Positions 1 to 7,196 of a DNA stretch of 43,741 bases are shown here, piece after piece. Source of the DNA: an uncultured Oscillospiraceae bacterium (GTDB lineage Bacteria > Bacillota > Clostridia > Oscillospirales > Oscillospiraceae); assembly GCA_944386975.1 (NCBI GenBank), contig CALXDC010000020.1:1-43741 (forward strand), in the 5' to 3' direction. Within the stretch, counting starts at the first letter, position 1. Each line of letters begins with the position of its first letter. The translations under genes were made by a program, and so were the position numbers. Below the pieces are notes generated by a model that was not told where the DNA came from, ran no database searches, and saw only the letters and a program-made list of their open reading frames with translations.

Positions 1-393
1 CTGGGCGCCACTATGCACATGGACGGCTCCTGCTTCTCCTGCATCCTGAAGATCATGTTCCTCTTCGGCGTGTTCGGTAAGCCCATCAACGGATTCGGCG
101 ATCTGGCGCTGATGGTGGTGGTGGCCGTGCTGTCCTCCGTGGGCATGAGCGGCGTCCCCGGCGGCGGCTATATCGGCGAGTTCATCATGTGCTCCATCTT
201 CTTCCCCGACCAGCTGGAGGTGGCCTACGGCATCGCCATTACCATCGGCAACCTGGTGGACCCCCCGGCTACCATGATCAACTCCGCCGGCGACTACGTC
301 GTCAGCTATGTGGTCTCCCGGTTCGTGGACGGCAAGGACTGGCTCCAGAAGGCCATCGCCGAGGGCCGTGTCCAGGGCGTCTCCAAGAAGTAA
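1..393 (+). CDS. Dicarboxylate/amino acid:cation symporter, C-terminal part (5' end outside window)
   Basis: The frame is open from the first base, so this is the last ~130 residues of a longer gene. The motifs LGATMHMDGS and SGVPGGGYIG match the signature loops of the DAACS (glutamate/C4-dicarboxylate:cation symporter) family, usually LGATxNMDG and GVPGGG. The later stretch NLVDPPATMINSAGDYVVS corresponds to the TM8 ligand and sodium site, usually DxxRTMxNVxGD. In this family the protein couples Na+ or H+ entry to dicarboxylate or acidic amino acid uptake across the inner membrane. Two family residues look replaced: His instead of Asn in the MDG loop, and ATMIN instead of RTMVN, where the Arg normally contacts the substrate side chain. 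Substrate is therefore uncertain. It ends at TAA and is followed 27 bp later by a strong terminator. Confidence 0.8.
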   Translation: MGATMHMDGSCFSCILKIMFLFGVFGKPINGFGDLALMVVVAVLSSVGMSGVPGGGYIGEFIMCSIFFPDQLEVAYGIAITIGNLVDPPATMINSAGDYVVSYVVSRFVDGKDWLQKAIAEGRVQGVSKK

Positions 394-420
394 GCCTCTT
401 CTCCCCGCGCGCAGACGGCT

Positions 421-454
421 CCCCCGCAGGAGGGTTTCTCCTGCGGGGGTTTTT
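421..454 (+). terminator. Intrinsic terminator of the symporter gene
   Basis: A perfect 12-bp GC-rich stem (421-432 with 438-449, loop GGTTT) is followed at once by a T5 run. It ends the symporter transcript before the sigma-factor operon. Confidence 0.9.
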
Positions 455-574
455 CTCTCTCGTGGGGCCCTCCCTCCCATCAATGCAATTTTTTCTGTCC
501 CCGTTGGGATATTTCCTCCCTCTCCAGGGTCTTATAGGTGAAAGGCCTTTCAAGGAACACAGAAGGAGATCACT

Positions 575-1048
575 ATGACAGATCAGGAATTCGCCGCCTG
601 CGCCGGGCAGTATCTGGACATGGTCTACCGCATTGCCCTCAACTACTTCGGCCCCCGCCGCCAGGACGCGGAGGACGCCGCCCAGAACGCCATGCTGCGG
701 CTATGCCGGACGGACGCCCCCTTCGAGGGGGAGGAGCACCTGCGCCGCTGGCTGGTGCGGGTGACCCTCAATGAGTGCAGGCGCCTTGGCGCCTCCCCCT
801 GGCGGCGGCGGACGGTACCCCTGGAGTCCTGCCCCGAGCCGGTTTTTCCCGACCCCGGGCAGCAGAGCCTCTTCCGGGAGGTGATGGCCCTGCCGGGAAA
901 ATACCGGGTGCCCCTGTACCTCTACTACTACGAGGGGTACTCCGTGGAGGAGGTGGGGCGGCTGATGGATCTGAAGCCCTCCACGGTACAGACCCGGCTG
1001 GCCCGAGGGCGGGAGCGATTGAAGAAGATTCTGACAGAGGAGGAATGA
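575..1048 (+). CDS. ECF-type RNA polymerase sigma factor
   Basis: 157 residues, the usual ECF length. The N-terminal half holds a sigma-2 region (MVYRIALNYFGPRRQDAEDAAQNAMLRL as spread over residues 16-43), the C-terminal half a sigma-4 helix-turn-helix (YYYEGYSVEEVGRLMD, then KPSTVQTRLARGRERLKK). It would direct core RNA polymerase to a small regulon. ATG at 575 has AGAAGGAG 7 nt upstream. The anti-sigma-like gene starts 3 bp after its stop, so the two are co-transcribed; this arrangement normally means the membrane partner holds the sigma factor inactive until a signal arrives. I see no clear housekeeping promoter upstream, which would fit autoregulation by the sigma factor itself (inference). 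Regulon and signal unknown. Confidence 0.9.
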   Translation: MTDQEFAACAGQYLDMVYRIALNYFGPRRQDAEDAAQNAMLRLCRTDAPFEGEEHLRRWLVRVTLNECRRLGASPWRRRTVPLESCPEPVFPDPGQQSLFREVMALPGKYRVPLYLYYYEGYSVEEVGRLMDLKPSTVQTRLARGRERLKKILTEEE

Positions 1049-1051
1049 CCG

Positions 1052-2068
1052 ATGCAGGAAACATACCGGAAACTCTTTGACCAGGTCCATGCCTCCCAGC
1101 GGCTGCAAAAGGAGGTAGCGCAGATGAGAGAACAGAGAAACGACGCCCCCCGCCGCCGGATCGCCCCCGGCGCGCTGCTGGCGGCGATCCTGGTGGTGCT
1201 GGTGCTGGCGGGCACCACCCTGGCCGCCGCCGGCGGGAGCCTTGGCGACTGGTTTACGCAGAAGTGGGGCGAGGAGACCGGCGGCAGCATGACCCAGCAG
1301 CAGGCCCAGGTGATCGACAGCCTCACCCAGAAGGTGGGAGAGAGCCGGACCTCCGGCGACGTCACCGTCACCGTGGACAGCCTCACCGTAGGCGGCGACG
1401 CCCTCTGGGCGCTGCTGGATGTGGAGGGACTCCGCTTTGACAGGAGTAAGAAATACTCCTTTGATCGGATCGGCGTGGAGATTCTGCCGGACCCCAGTGA
1501 AGGGGCAGTCGGCGGCGCGGGCTGCAGCCTGGGCAGCATCGGCGTGACGGAGAGCGGCGCGGTGCGGATGCTGCTGGAGTTCACCGGCGTATTTTCCACC
1601 GGCAACCAGATCAACAGCGGCGGCTATGCCCTGGAGCTGCGGCTCCACGATCTGGTCCGCTGCCGCCAGGGCGGAGAGGACGAGGTCATCGCCCAGGGGG
1701 AGTGGAGCTTCTCCATCCCCCTGACGGTGGATAGCCTGTCCCCGGTGATCTCCATCGAGAGCGCCCTGGTGAAGGGGGAGATGCTCCAGGAGGGGGCGGA
1801 CGGCGCGCTGGAGAAAGTCACCCAGGAAGTCGAGCTGCGGGATATCACTTTCACCGCCACCGGCGTCTCCTTCTACACTGAGGAGAGCAGTGAGCTCCTG
1901 GATGTGGCGGCCATTTTCGCAGACGGTACGGAGGTGGCCTCCAACGGCGGCGGCGGCAGCCGCATGGAGGACGGCAGCTGGTACGGCTCCTGCCAGTGGC
2001 CGGTGCCCATCGATGTGGAGACTGTGACCGCCCTGCGGATCGGAGAGACGGAGATCCCCATTCCCTGA
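1052..2068 (+). CDS. Membrane-anchored anti-sigma factor-like protein (DUF4179-like architecture)
   Basis: 338 residues. Residues 1-37 are a charged cytoplasmic helix region (MQETYRKLFDQVHASQRLQKE), residues ~38-60 a single transmembrane helix (GALLAAILVVLVLAGTTLAAA), and residues ~61-338 an extracytoplasmic domain rich in beta-strand-like segments. This is the build of DUF4179-type anti-sigma partners found beside Clostridia ECF factors. No zinc-binding ZAS motif (HxxxCxxC) is visible, so it is not a classical zinc anti-sigma domain. Position directly behind the sigma gene, with only 3 bp between them and the GGAGGA site inside the sigma 3' end, suggests translational coupling. Function is inferred from context and topology; the sensed signal cannot be read. 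Confidence 0.75.
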   Translation: MQETYRKLFDQVHASQRLQKEVAQMREQRNDAPRRRIAPGALLAAILVVLVLAGTTLAAAGGSLGDWFTQKWGEETGGSMTQQQAQVIDSLTQKVGESRTSGDVTVTVDSLTVGGDALWALLDVEGLRFDRSKKYSFDRIGVEILPDPSEGAVGGAGCSLGSIGVTESGAVRMLLEFTGVFSTGNQINSGGYALELRLHDLVRCRQGGEDEVIAQGEWSFSIPLTVDSLSPVISIESALVKGEMLQEGADGALEKVTQEVELRDITFTATGVSFYTEESSELLDVAAIFADGTEVASNGGGGSRMEDGSWYGSCQWPVPIDVETVTALRIGETEIPIP

Positions 2069-2079
2069 GAGAAACGGAG

Positions 2080-2108
2080 TTGACAATTGCCCTATCCTGT
2101 GCTATGAT
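2080..2108 (+). promoter_or_regulatory. Sigma-A promoter for the MATE gene
   Basis: TTGACA (2080-2085), 17-bp spacer, TATGAT (2103-2108): near-consensus. It lies just after the anti-sigma stop and starts a ~120-nt leader before the MATE start codon. Confidence 0.88.
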
Positions 2109-2128
2109 GCCCTCACCATAGAAGAGAA

Positions 2129-2217
2129 CCCCCTCCCCGGTCGCCGGATCGGGGAGGGGACGCACCCGAACCCCACGCCGCAGGCCTTTGAAAGTGTGGG
2201 AGTCCGGGTGCTTTTTT
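2129..2217 (+). promoter_or_regulatory. Two-hairpin leader with terminator-like second hairpin (putative attenuator)
   Basis: Hairpin 1 is a perfect 9-bp stem (2130-2138 with 2151-2159). Hairpin 2 pairs GCACCCG (2162-2168) with CGGGTGC (2205-2211), has a second paired block CCCAC/GTGGG inside, and is followed by T6 at 2212-2217. The MATE ribosome site starts only 7 nt later, so a terminator-shaped structure sits between a strong promoter and the gene it should express. That is the geometry of transcription attenuation. I see no leader peptide ORF and could not match it to a known riboswitch class (the loops lack the ACGR of guanidine-II). Confidence 0.6.
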
Positions 2218-2236
2218 GTAGAAGGAGGTCATGACC

Positions 2237-3550
2237 ATGAGAGGGCTCAGGGGGCAGTTCGTCCGGTATGTGTCCCTGAATATGCTGGGGATGGCAGGGC
2301 TGTCCTGCTACATCCTGGCGGACACGTTCTTTATCGCCAAGGGCATGGGGGGCGACGGCCTCACCGCGTTGAATCTGGTACTGCCGGTGTACAGCGTCAT
2401 CAACGGCCTGGGGCTCATGATCGGCATGGGCGGCGGCACCCGCTACGCCATCTCCAGAAAAGGAAGCGTCTTTCCCTCCGCCCTGGCCCTGGCGGCCATT
2501 CCGGCGGTGCTCTTCCCCCTGCTGGGCCTGTTTGGGAGCCGTCCCCTGGCGGCCCTTTTAGGGGCGGAAGGGGCGGTGCTGGATATGGCGGCGGAGTATC
2601 TCCGGGTGCTTCTCCTCTTCACCCCCATGTTCCTCCTTAACAATATTTTGGTCTGCTTCGTCCGAAACGACGGGGAGCCGAGGCTCTCCATGGCGGCCAT
2701 GGCGGTGGGGAGCCTTTCCAATATTGTGCTGGACTACGTCTACATCTTTCCCTGCGGTATGGGCATGTTCGGCGCGGCCCTGGCCACCGGCACCGCCCCG
2801 GTAGTGGGAACCCTGCTCCTGACCCCCTATCTCCGGGGGAGGACCTGCGGCTTCTCCCTTCGGAAAGGCCGGGCGCGGCCCGCCGCCTGGGGAGACATGG
2901 CCCTTTTAGGGATGCCCTCCCTCATTGGGGAGCTGTCCTCCGGGACGGTGATTCTGGTATTCAACAGCCTTCTCCTGGGTCTCGGGGGCAACACCGCCGT
3001 GGCGGCCTACGGCGTGGTGGCCAACTGCGCATTGGTGATCACCGCCCTCTTCACCGGGGTGGCCCAGGGCGTCCAACCCCTCATCAGCGAGGCCTGGGGC
3101 GGCGGGCGGCCCGGGGAGGCCGCCCGGCTCATCCGGTGGGGGAGCCTCCTCACCGTGGCGCTGGCGGTGCTGGTGTACCTGCTGGCGGCGGTGTGGCAGA
3201 CCGGCCCCCTGGTGGCCCTCTTCAACGAACAGGGGGACCCGGTGCTGGCGGCCCTGGCGGAGGAGGGAATTCGCCTCTACTTTCTGGCCTTCTTCTTCCA
3301 GGGGGTGAACATCGTGGCCGCTACCGGCTTCAGCGCCATGGAGCAGGGACGGCGGGGCTTTCTGGTCTCTCTCCTCCGGGGTCTGGTGCTGGTGATCCCC
3401 GGGGCGGTCCTCATGGCGGAGCTGTGGGGGATTACCGGGGTGTGGCTGGCCTCCGCCGCAGCGGAGGGTCTTACCCTGGTCCCCACCCTCCGGTGGCTTT
3501 TTGGGGAAAAGAAGAGAAAAAAGAGCGGAAACTTGGAGGAAACCCCTTGA
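2237..3550 (+). CDS. MATE family efflux transporter
   Basis: 437 residues with about 12 hydrophobic segments, the MATE norm (~440-460). The N-terminal part (GLSCYILADTFFIAKGMGGDGLTALNLVLPVY) and the mid-protein repeat (GMPSLIGELSSGTVILVFNSLLL then GVAQGVQPLISE) are typical MatE repeats 1 and 2. Such proteins export cationic drugs or metabolites using a Na+ or H+ gradient. An earlier in-frame ATG at 2231 leaves only 2 nt after the GGAGG (2224-2228); the ATG at 2237 has 8 nt and is preferred. It has its own promoter and attenuator-like leader, and its stop codon lies inside the -35 of the next gene, a MerR-type regulator. Substrate unknown; context suggests inducible toxin or drug export. Confidence 0.9.
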   Translation: MRGLRGQFVRYVSLNMLGMAGLSCYILADTFFIAKGMGGDGLTALNLVLPVYSVINGLGLMIGMGGGTRYAISRKGSVFPSALALAAIPAVLFPLLGLFGSRPLAALLGAEGAVLDMAAEYLRVLLLFTPMFLLNNILVCFVRNDGEPRLSMAAMAVGSLSNIVLDYVYIFPCGMGMFGAALATGTAPVVGTLLLTPYLRGRTCGFSLRKGRARPAAWGDMALLGMPSLIGELSSGTVILVFNSLLLGLGGNTAVAAYGVVANCALVITALFTGVAQGVQPLISEAWGGGRPGEAARLIRWGSLLTVALAVLVYLLAAVWQTGPLVALFNEQGDPVLAALAEEGIRLYFLAFFFQGVNIVAATGFSAMEQGRRGFLVSLLRGLVLVIPGAVLMAELWGITGVWLASAAAEGLTLVPTLRWLFGEKKRKKSGNLEETP

Positions 3551-3577
3551 CTGTCAACCTGCTTCACCCTTTATAAT
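3547..3577 (+). promoter_or_regulatory. Promoter with 19-bp spacer for the MerR-RDD gene
   Basis: TTGACT (3547-3552) and a perfect TATAAT (3572-3577) are 19 bp apart. A 19-20 bp spacer is the hallmark of promoters that MerR proteins untwist to activate. The sequence TTGACTGTCAA at the -35 is itself an inverted repeat. The TGA stop of the MATE gene (3548-3550) lies within the -35. Confidence 0.7.
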
Positions 3578-3608
3578 GGCCGTAGAAACGCGAGAGGGGG
3601 ACCGTTTT

Positions 3609-5066
3609 ATGAACATTCAGGAGGTGGAGAACCGAACCCGGCTGAGCCGGGCCAACATCCGCTTCTATGAGAAGGAGGGGCTCATCGCCCCGGAGCGGAG
3701 GAGCAATGGCTACCGCAACTATACCCAGGCGGAGGTGGACGCTCTGCTGCGCATCCGGCTCCTCCGGGAGCTGGGCTTTTCCCTTCAGACGGTGGGCCAA
3801 ATTCAACGGGGAGAGCTGGACTTCCAGGAGATGCTGGAGCGGCGCATCCGGGAGACGGAGCAGGAGGAGCGGCGGCTCCAGTCCACCCGTGCGGTATGCG
3901 CCGCCATGCGGGAGGCGGGGGCGGAGTACGCCACCCTCAACGCCCAGATCTACCTCAACCAGTTTTACCGGGGCCTCACCGACCCGCCCCGGCGGCCCAG
4001 CCCCCTGGCGACGGATGTAGTCCCCCCGGACCCCCACCCCTGGCGGCGGTGGATGGCCCGGAGCCTGGACGGCATGCTGCTGAGCGTCCTGTTTGTTTTC
4101 GTCTGGTGTATCCCGCTGCACCACTTCCTCCAGGGGGTCAGCAACCTGGGGTCCACAGTGATGGGCGTGATTTTGATGCTGGCCCTGGAGCCGGTGCTGC
4201 TGCACTTCTTCGGTGCCACCCCGGGGAAATGGCTCATGGGCATCTCCATTCGCAATGAGGACGGGGAGAAGCCCTCCTGGCCTCAGGCCTGGCTGCGGAC
4301 CTGGGGGGTGCTGCGGTGGGGCCACGGCTTCTACATCCCCATCTACAACCTCTACCGGGGCTACCGGTGCTACAAGGCGGAGATGGACGGCGCGGTCCAG
4401 GAGTGGGACCGGGAGGCGGAGACCACCCTCTGCTTCCGGGACGTCCGCCTGTGGCGGCCCTGGGCCGTGGCGGGGAGCTATGCCCTTCTCTTTGGCTGCA
4501 TGTTGCTCATCGGTCTGGCCTCCCTGCTGCCTCCCAACCGGGGGGACCTGACGGTGGAGGAGTTTGTGGAGAACTACCAGTGGTATGCCCGGCAGCTGAA
4601 CTATAGCGACACCTGGCAGCTCCAGGAGTCCGGAGAATTTGTGCGGCGGGATCCCTCTGTGATCATCGTACCGGAGCCGGAGGCTCCAGCGCCCCTCCAG
4701 TGGACGGTGGAGGACGGGGTCCTCACCGGGATCACTATGGAGATCCGCAAGCGGGACTCCCGCGATCAGGAGAACAGTGCGCGAGTGAAAGAGCAAAGCA
4801 ACTACAGTCCCACGGTCCAGCAGCTGGCGGTCATGGCTATTGTGGGGGCCAGAGCGCCCGTTTTCTCAGGTCTCGATATTCTGAATGATGCGCAGGCGTG
4901 GGGCGGAGAAGTGGAGAGCAGTGTGGCTGACCTGGTGGGCGTGACATTGGAACGGAAAACGGATATGGTGGGATATGATGTCATCATGGGCAATATGCTG
5001 ATCCTTCAGGACAGGGCGAACGCGGGCTCCATGGATATGTCTGTGAACATCACCATAGAAGAATAG
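3609..5066 (+). CDS. MerR-type regulator fused to an RDD membrane domain and an extracytoplasmic domain
   Basis: 485 residues. Residues 1-70 are a MerR winged helix (TRLSRANIRFYEKEGLIAPE, then NGYRNYTQAEVDALLRIR), residues 70-115 the long dimerisation helix. Residues ~146-306 are an RDD domain: R146..R151..D154 in WRRWMARSLDGML, then TPGKWLMGISI with a following NEDGE, and several hydrophobic helices (~156-171, 183-200, 286-306). Residues 307-485 form a ~180-residue domain outside the last helix. So the DNA-binding head is tethered to the membrane. Start: ATG 3609, after GAGAGGGGG; a longer frame from 3501 overlaps the MATE gene and starts well before the MerR domain. The promoter has MerR-type 19-bp spacing, so autoregulation is likely, and the adjacent MATE gene is the obvious target. 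Ligand unknown. Confidence 0.85.
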   Translation: MNIQEVENRTRLSRANIRFYEKEGLIAPERRSNGYRNYTQAEVDALLRIRLLRELGFSLQTVGQIQRGELDFQEMLERRIRETEQEERRLQSTRAVCAAMREAGAEYATLNAQIYLNQFYRGLTDPPRRPSPLATDVVPPDPHPWRRWMARSLDGMLLSVLFVFVWCIPLHHFLQGVSNLGSTVMGVILMLALEPVLLHFFGATPGKWLMGISIRNEDGEKPSWPQAWLRTWGVLRWGHGFYIPIYNLYRGYRCYKAEMDGAVQEWDREAETTLCFRDVRLWRPWAVAGSYALLFGCMLLIGLASLLPPNRGDLTVEEFVENYQWYARQLNYSDTWQLQESGEFVRRDPSVIIVPEPEAPAPLQWTVEDGVLTGITMEIRKRDSRDQENSARVKEQSNYSPTVQQLAVMAIVGARAPVFSGLDILNDAQAWGGEVESSVADLVGVTLERKTDMVGYDVIMGNMLILQDRANAGSMDMSVNITIEE

Positions 5067-5081
5067 CACGATTTTTCATTA

Positions 5082-5122
5082 AAAAAGAACCGCTGCAGAG
5101 CGATCCCTCTGCAGCGGTTTTG
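5082..5122. terminator. Bidirectional terminator between convergent genes
   Basis: A perfect 13-bp stem AACCGCTGCAGAG (5088-5100) with its complement at 5107-5119, flanked by an A-tract on the left and TTTT on the right. It serves the MerR-RDD gene (+) and the VTT gene (-). Confidence 0.9.
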
Positions 5123-5830
5123 TTATAATTCGTGGCGGCGCTTTTCTTCCCGCCGGGCGCTGATGCGGTTGTAGAGCCACAGCCCCAGAAGGCTGACAAG
5201 AAAGGTGGCGGCGAAGACCACGGCGGCGAAGAGATAGTTCTCATCCCCCACGGCGGCGCCGCCTGCGGTGGAGGTGGCCACCGAGGGAATCCGGGCCACG
5301 GCGGCGATGAGGAGCCACTTGGAAAAGCGGATGTCCGTCAGCCCGGCAAAGTAGGACAGCAGGTCCTTGGGGGTGCCTGGAATAAAAAGGACCAGAAAAA
5401 TGAGGAAATCCCGCCGCCTGCTCTGGTGAAGAAACCGCAGAGACTGGATCTTTTCCCGGGAAAAGAACACCTCCACCAAGGCGGTACCGAACCGGCGCAC
5501 CAGCAAAAACACCAGGACGCTGCCGAGAAAAATACCCAAAAGACAGAGGAAGGTCCCCTCCCAGAAGCCGAAGGCGTAGCCCGCGGCAATCTCCAACGGC
5601 TCCCCGGGGATGAGGGCGATGACCACCTGGAGGATCATCATCCCCAAAAAGGCCAGACTGCCCCAGATCCCGTGGCCGTCCACCCAGGTGCGGAACCGCT
5701 CCGGCTCGCCGGCCAGGGCTACCATGGGGCGGCCGATATACCAGCCTACCACTCCCGTCAGTGCCAGAAACAGCACAAAGGCCGCCCCGGCCAGCAGCCG
5801 CCTGCGGCGCTGGGGATCCATATGGGACAC
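5123..5830 (-). CDS. TVP38/TMEM64 (VTT domain) family membrane protein
   Basis: 235 residues with five or six hydrophobic helices. The core MILQVVIALIPGEPLEIAAG, followed by GFWEGTFLCLLGIFLGSVLVFLLVRRFG and FIPGTPKDLLSYFAGLT, is the VTT (SNARE-associated/DedA-like) domain with its re-entrant loop prolines. Family members act in the cytoplasmic membrane in lipid scrambling or transport; the exact substrate here is not known. The start is GTG at 5830 because GGAGGGG lies 7 nt upstream; ATG at 5821 (MDPQRRR) is possible but poorly spaced. A promoter reading leftward (TATACT at 5887-5892) sits 57 bp upstream. Single-gene transcript ending at the shared terminator near 5088-5119. Confidence 0.88.
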   Translation of the reverse strand: MSHMDPQRRRRLLAGAAFVLFLALTGVVGWYIGRPMVALAGEPERFRTWVDGHGIWGSLAFLGMMILQVVIALIPGEPLEIAAGYAFGFWEGTFLCLLGIFLGSVLVFLLVRRFGTALVEVFFSREKIQSLRFLHQSRRRDFLIFLVLFIPGTPKDLLSYFAGLTDIRFSKWLLIAAVARIPSVATSTAGGAAVGDENYLFAAVVFAATFLVSLLGLWLYNRISARREEKRRHEL

Positions 5831-5886
5831 GGTCCGTCCCCTCCTCTCTGCCCGGTCCTGGGAACCGGACCGATATCGTTACGGAT

Positions 5887-5915
5887 AGTATACCCCAGAA
5901 ACCGCCGGGAAACAA
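5887..5915 (-). promoter_or_regulatory. Promoter of the VTT gene
   Basis: On the minus strand TTGTTT (5910-5915), 17-bp spacer, TATACT (5887-5892). Confidence 0.65.
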
Positions 5916-6029
5916 CCGTATTTTCCCAGTTCCGCGGCCTGGCGGTACCACACATCTGTGAAACCGTCTAAAAGAAGACGGTGGAATTTGTCAATATGTC
6001 CAAAAGAGGAGAATATATCTGTATTAATA

Positions 6030-6059
6030 TTGACAAAGAAAACAACGAGTTGCTATGAT
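6030..6059 (+). promoter_or_regulatory. Promoter of the lacI-malQ operon
   Basis: TTGACA (6030-6035), 18-bp spacer, TATGAT (6054-6059) in an AT-rich pocket. The operator cluster begins 18 bp downstream of the -10. Confidence 0.85.
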
Positions 6060-6076
6060 AGGGGCATCCGACGTTT

Positions 6077-6112
6077 GGAAACGTTACCGGGAACGATACC
6101 GGGAACGTTACG
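6077..6112 (+). promoter_or_regulatory. Three tandem LacI-type operators
   Basis: Three abutting 12-bp units: GGAAACGTTACC (6077-6088), GGGAACGATACC (6089-6100), GGGAACGTTACG (6101-6112). Each has the AACG/CGTT core typical of LacI/GalR operators. They start about 12 bp past the expected transcription start, so binding would block RNA polymerase. An extra inverted pair ACGTTT-GG-AAACGT (6071-6084) overlaps the first unit. Autoregulation by the adjacent LacI protein is inferred. Confidence 0.75.
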
Positions 6113-6134
6113 ATTTGAAGTGAGAGGGACGCCC

Positions 6135-7187
6135 ATGACCATCAAGGATATCGCCCGGCTGTGCGGCGTCAGCGTCAGCACCGTGTCCCGGGTGTTAAAC
6201 AACCGGCCCGACGTAAGTCCGGAGGTCCGCCAGCGGGTGCTGTCAATGGTGGAGGACCACAACTACATCCCCAACAACAGCGCCCGGGATCTGGTGAAGA
6301 CCCAGTCCGACACTTTGGGGGTGGTGGTCCGGGGCATGTCCAACCTGTTTTTCGCTGAGGTGCTGAAGGCGGTGACCCAGACCATCGACAGCCGGGGCTA
6401 CACCGCCGTCATGCGCCAGATCGGCAGCGACGGCGACGAGTTGAAGACCGGAGCCGTTCTGGAGCGGGAGAAGAAGCTGCGGGGCCTGCTGTTTCTCGGG
6501 GGGCGGTTTGACTACACCCCCGGCGAGGCGGCTCTTTTGAATGTGCCCTTCGTCTGCTGCTCCTATACCAATTGGTTCGGCAGCCTCAGAGAAGAGGACT
6601 TCGCCTCCGTCTCCATCGACGACCGGGCGGCGGCCCACCAGGCGGTATCCCATCTCCTGGCCCTGGGCCACCGGCGCATCGCCGCCGTGGTGCCCAGCCG
6701 GTCCGACCGGTCCATCAGCGAGCTGCGGTACATGGGCTACCGGGCGGCGCTGGCGGACTGGGGGATCCCTCCGGACCCGGCGCTGGTGGCGGAGTGCGGG
6801 GGCTGCTTTGAGATGGCGGAGGCCTACGCCGCCGTGGAGCGGCTGCTGGCCGCCGGGGCAGAATTCACCGCCCTCTTCACCTTGTCGGACACCATGGCCA
6901 TGGCGGCCATCAAGGCCCTGACGGACCACGGCGTCCGGGTGCCGGAGGACTGCTCCGTGGTGGGCATCGACGGCATCCCCCTCTCCGCCTACACCGTCCC
7001 CACCCTCACCACCCTGGTGCAGCCGGCGGAGGAGATGGGCCGGGAGAGCGTGGCCCTCCTCCTCAGCATGGTGGAGGGGACCGGCGGCCCCCGCCACGTC
7101 CGAATGGAGACGACTTTACGACAGGGCAGCTCCTGCGCGGCGGTCCGGCAGCCAGTCGTCCCCCATAAATCTGTGGAAAGAGAGTGA
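6135..7187 (+). CDS. LacI family transcriptional regulator (probable MalR-like)
   Basis: 350 residues. Residues 1-53 are the LacI helix-turn-helix and hinge (TIKDIARLCGVSVSTVSRVL, then YIPNNSARDL). Residues ~60-340 are a type I periplasmic-binding-protein fold with the expected SDTMAMAAIKAL and VVGIDGIPLS blocks. It should repress DNA in the absence of a sugar ligand. The start is ATG 6135 with GAGGG upstream; the longer frame from 5958 runs through the promoter and operators and is rejected. It lies 9 bp upstream of a 4-alpha-glucanotransferase gene in one operon, pointing to maltodextrin or another alpha-glucan as the signal. Three tandem operators directly downstream of its own promoter suggest tight autoregulation. 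Confidence 0.9.
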   Translation: MTIKDIARLCGVSVSTVSRVLNNRPDVSPEVRQRVLSMVEDHNYIPNNSARDLVKTQSDTLGVVVRGMSNLFFAEVLKAVTQTIDSRGYTAVMRQIGSDGDELKTGAVLEREKKLRGLLFLGGRFDYTPGEAALLNVPFVCCSYTNWFGSLREEDFASVSIDDRAAAHQAVSHLLALGHRRIAAVVPSRSDRSISELRYMGYRAALADWGIPPDPALVAECGGCFEMAEAYAAVERLLAAGAEFTALFTLSDTMAMAAIKALTDHGVRVPEDCSVVGIDGIPLSAYTVPTLTTLVQPAEEMGRESVALLLSMVEGTGGPRHVRMETTLRQGSSCAAVRQPVVPHKSVERE

Positions 7188-7196
7188 GAGAATCGA

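Noticed and set aside
2103-2120. Leader peptide ATG ATG CCC TCA CCA TAG before the MATE gene
   Set aside because: Its start lies inside the -10 box, so it would not be transcribed.
6077-6112. Short direct repeats as a possible CRISPR
   Set aside because: Units abut without spacers and have an operator core; no cas genes in the window.
5958-6134. N-terminal extension of the LacI gene
   Set aside because: It runs through the promoter and three operators; the LacI domain starts exactly at the ATG at 6135.
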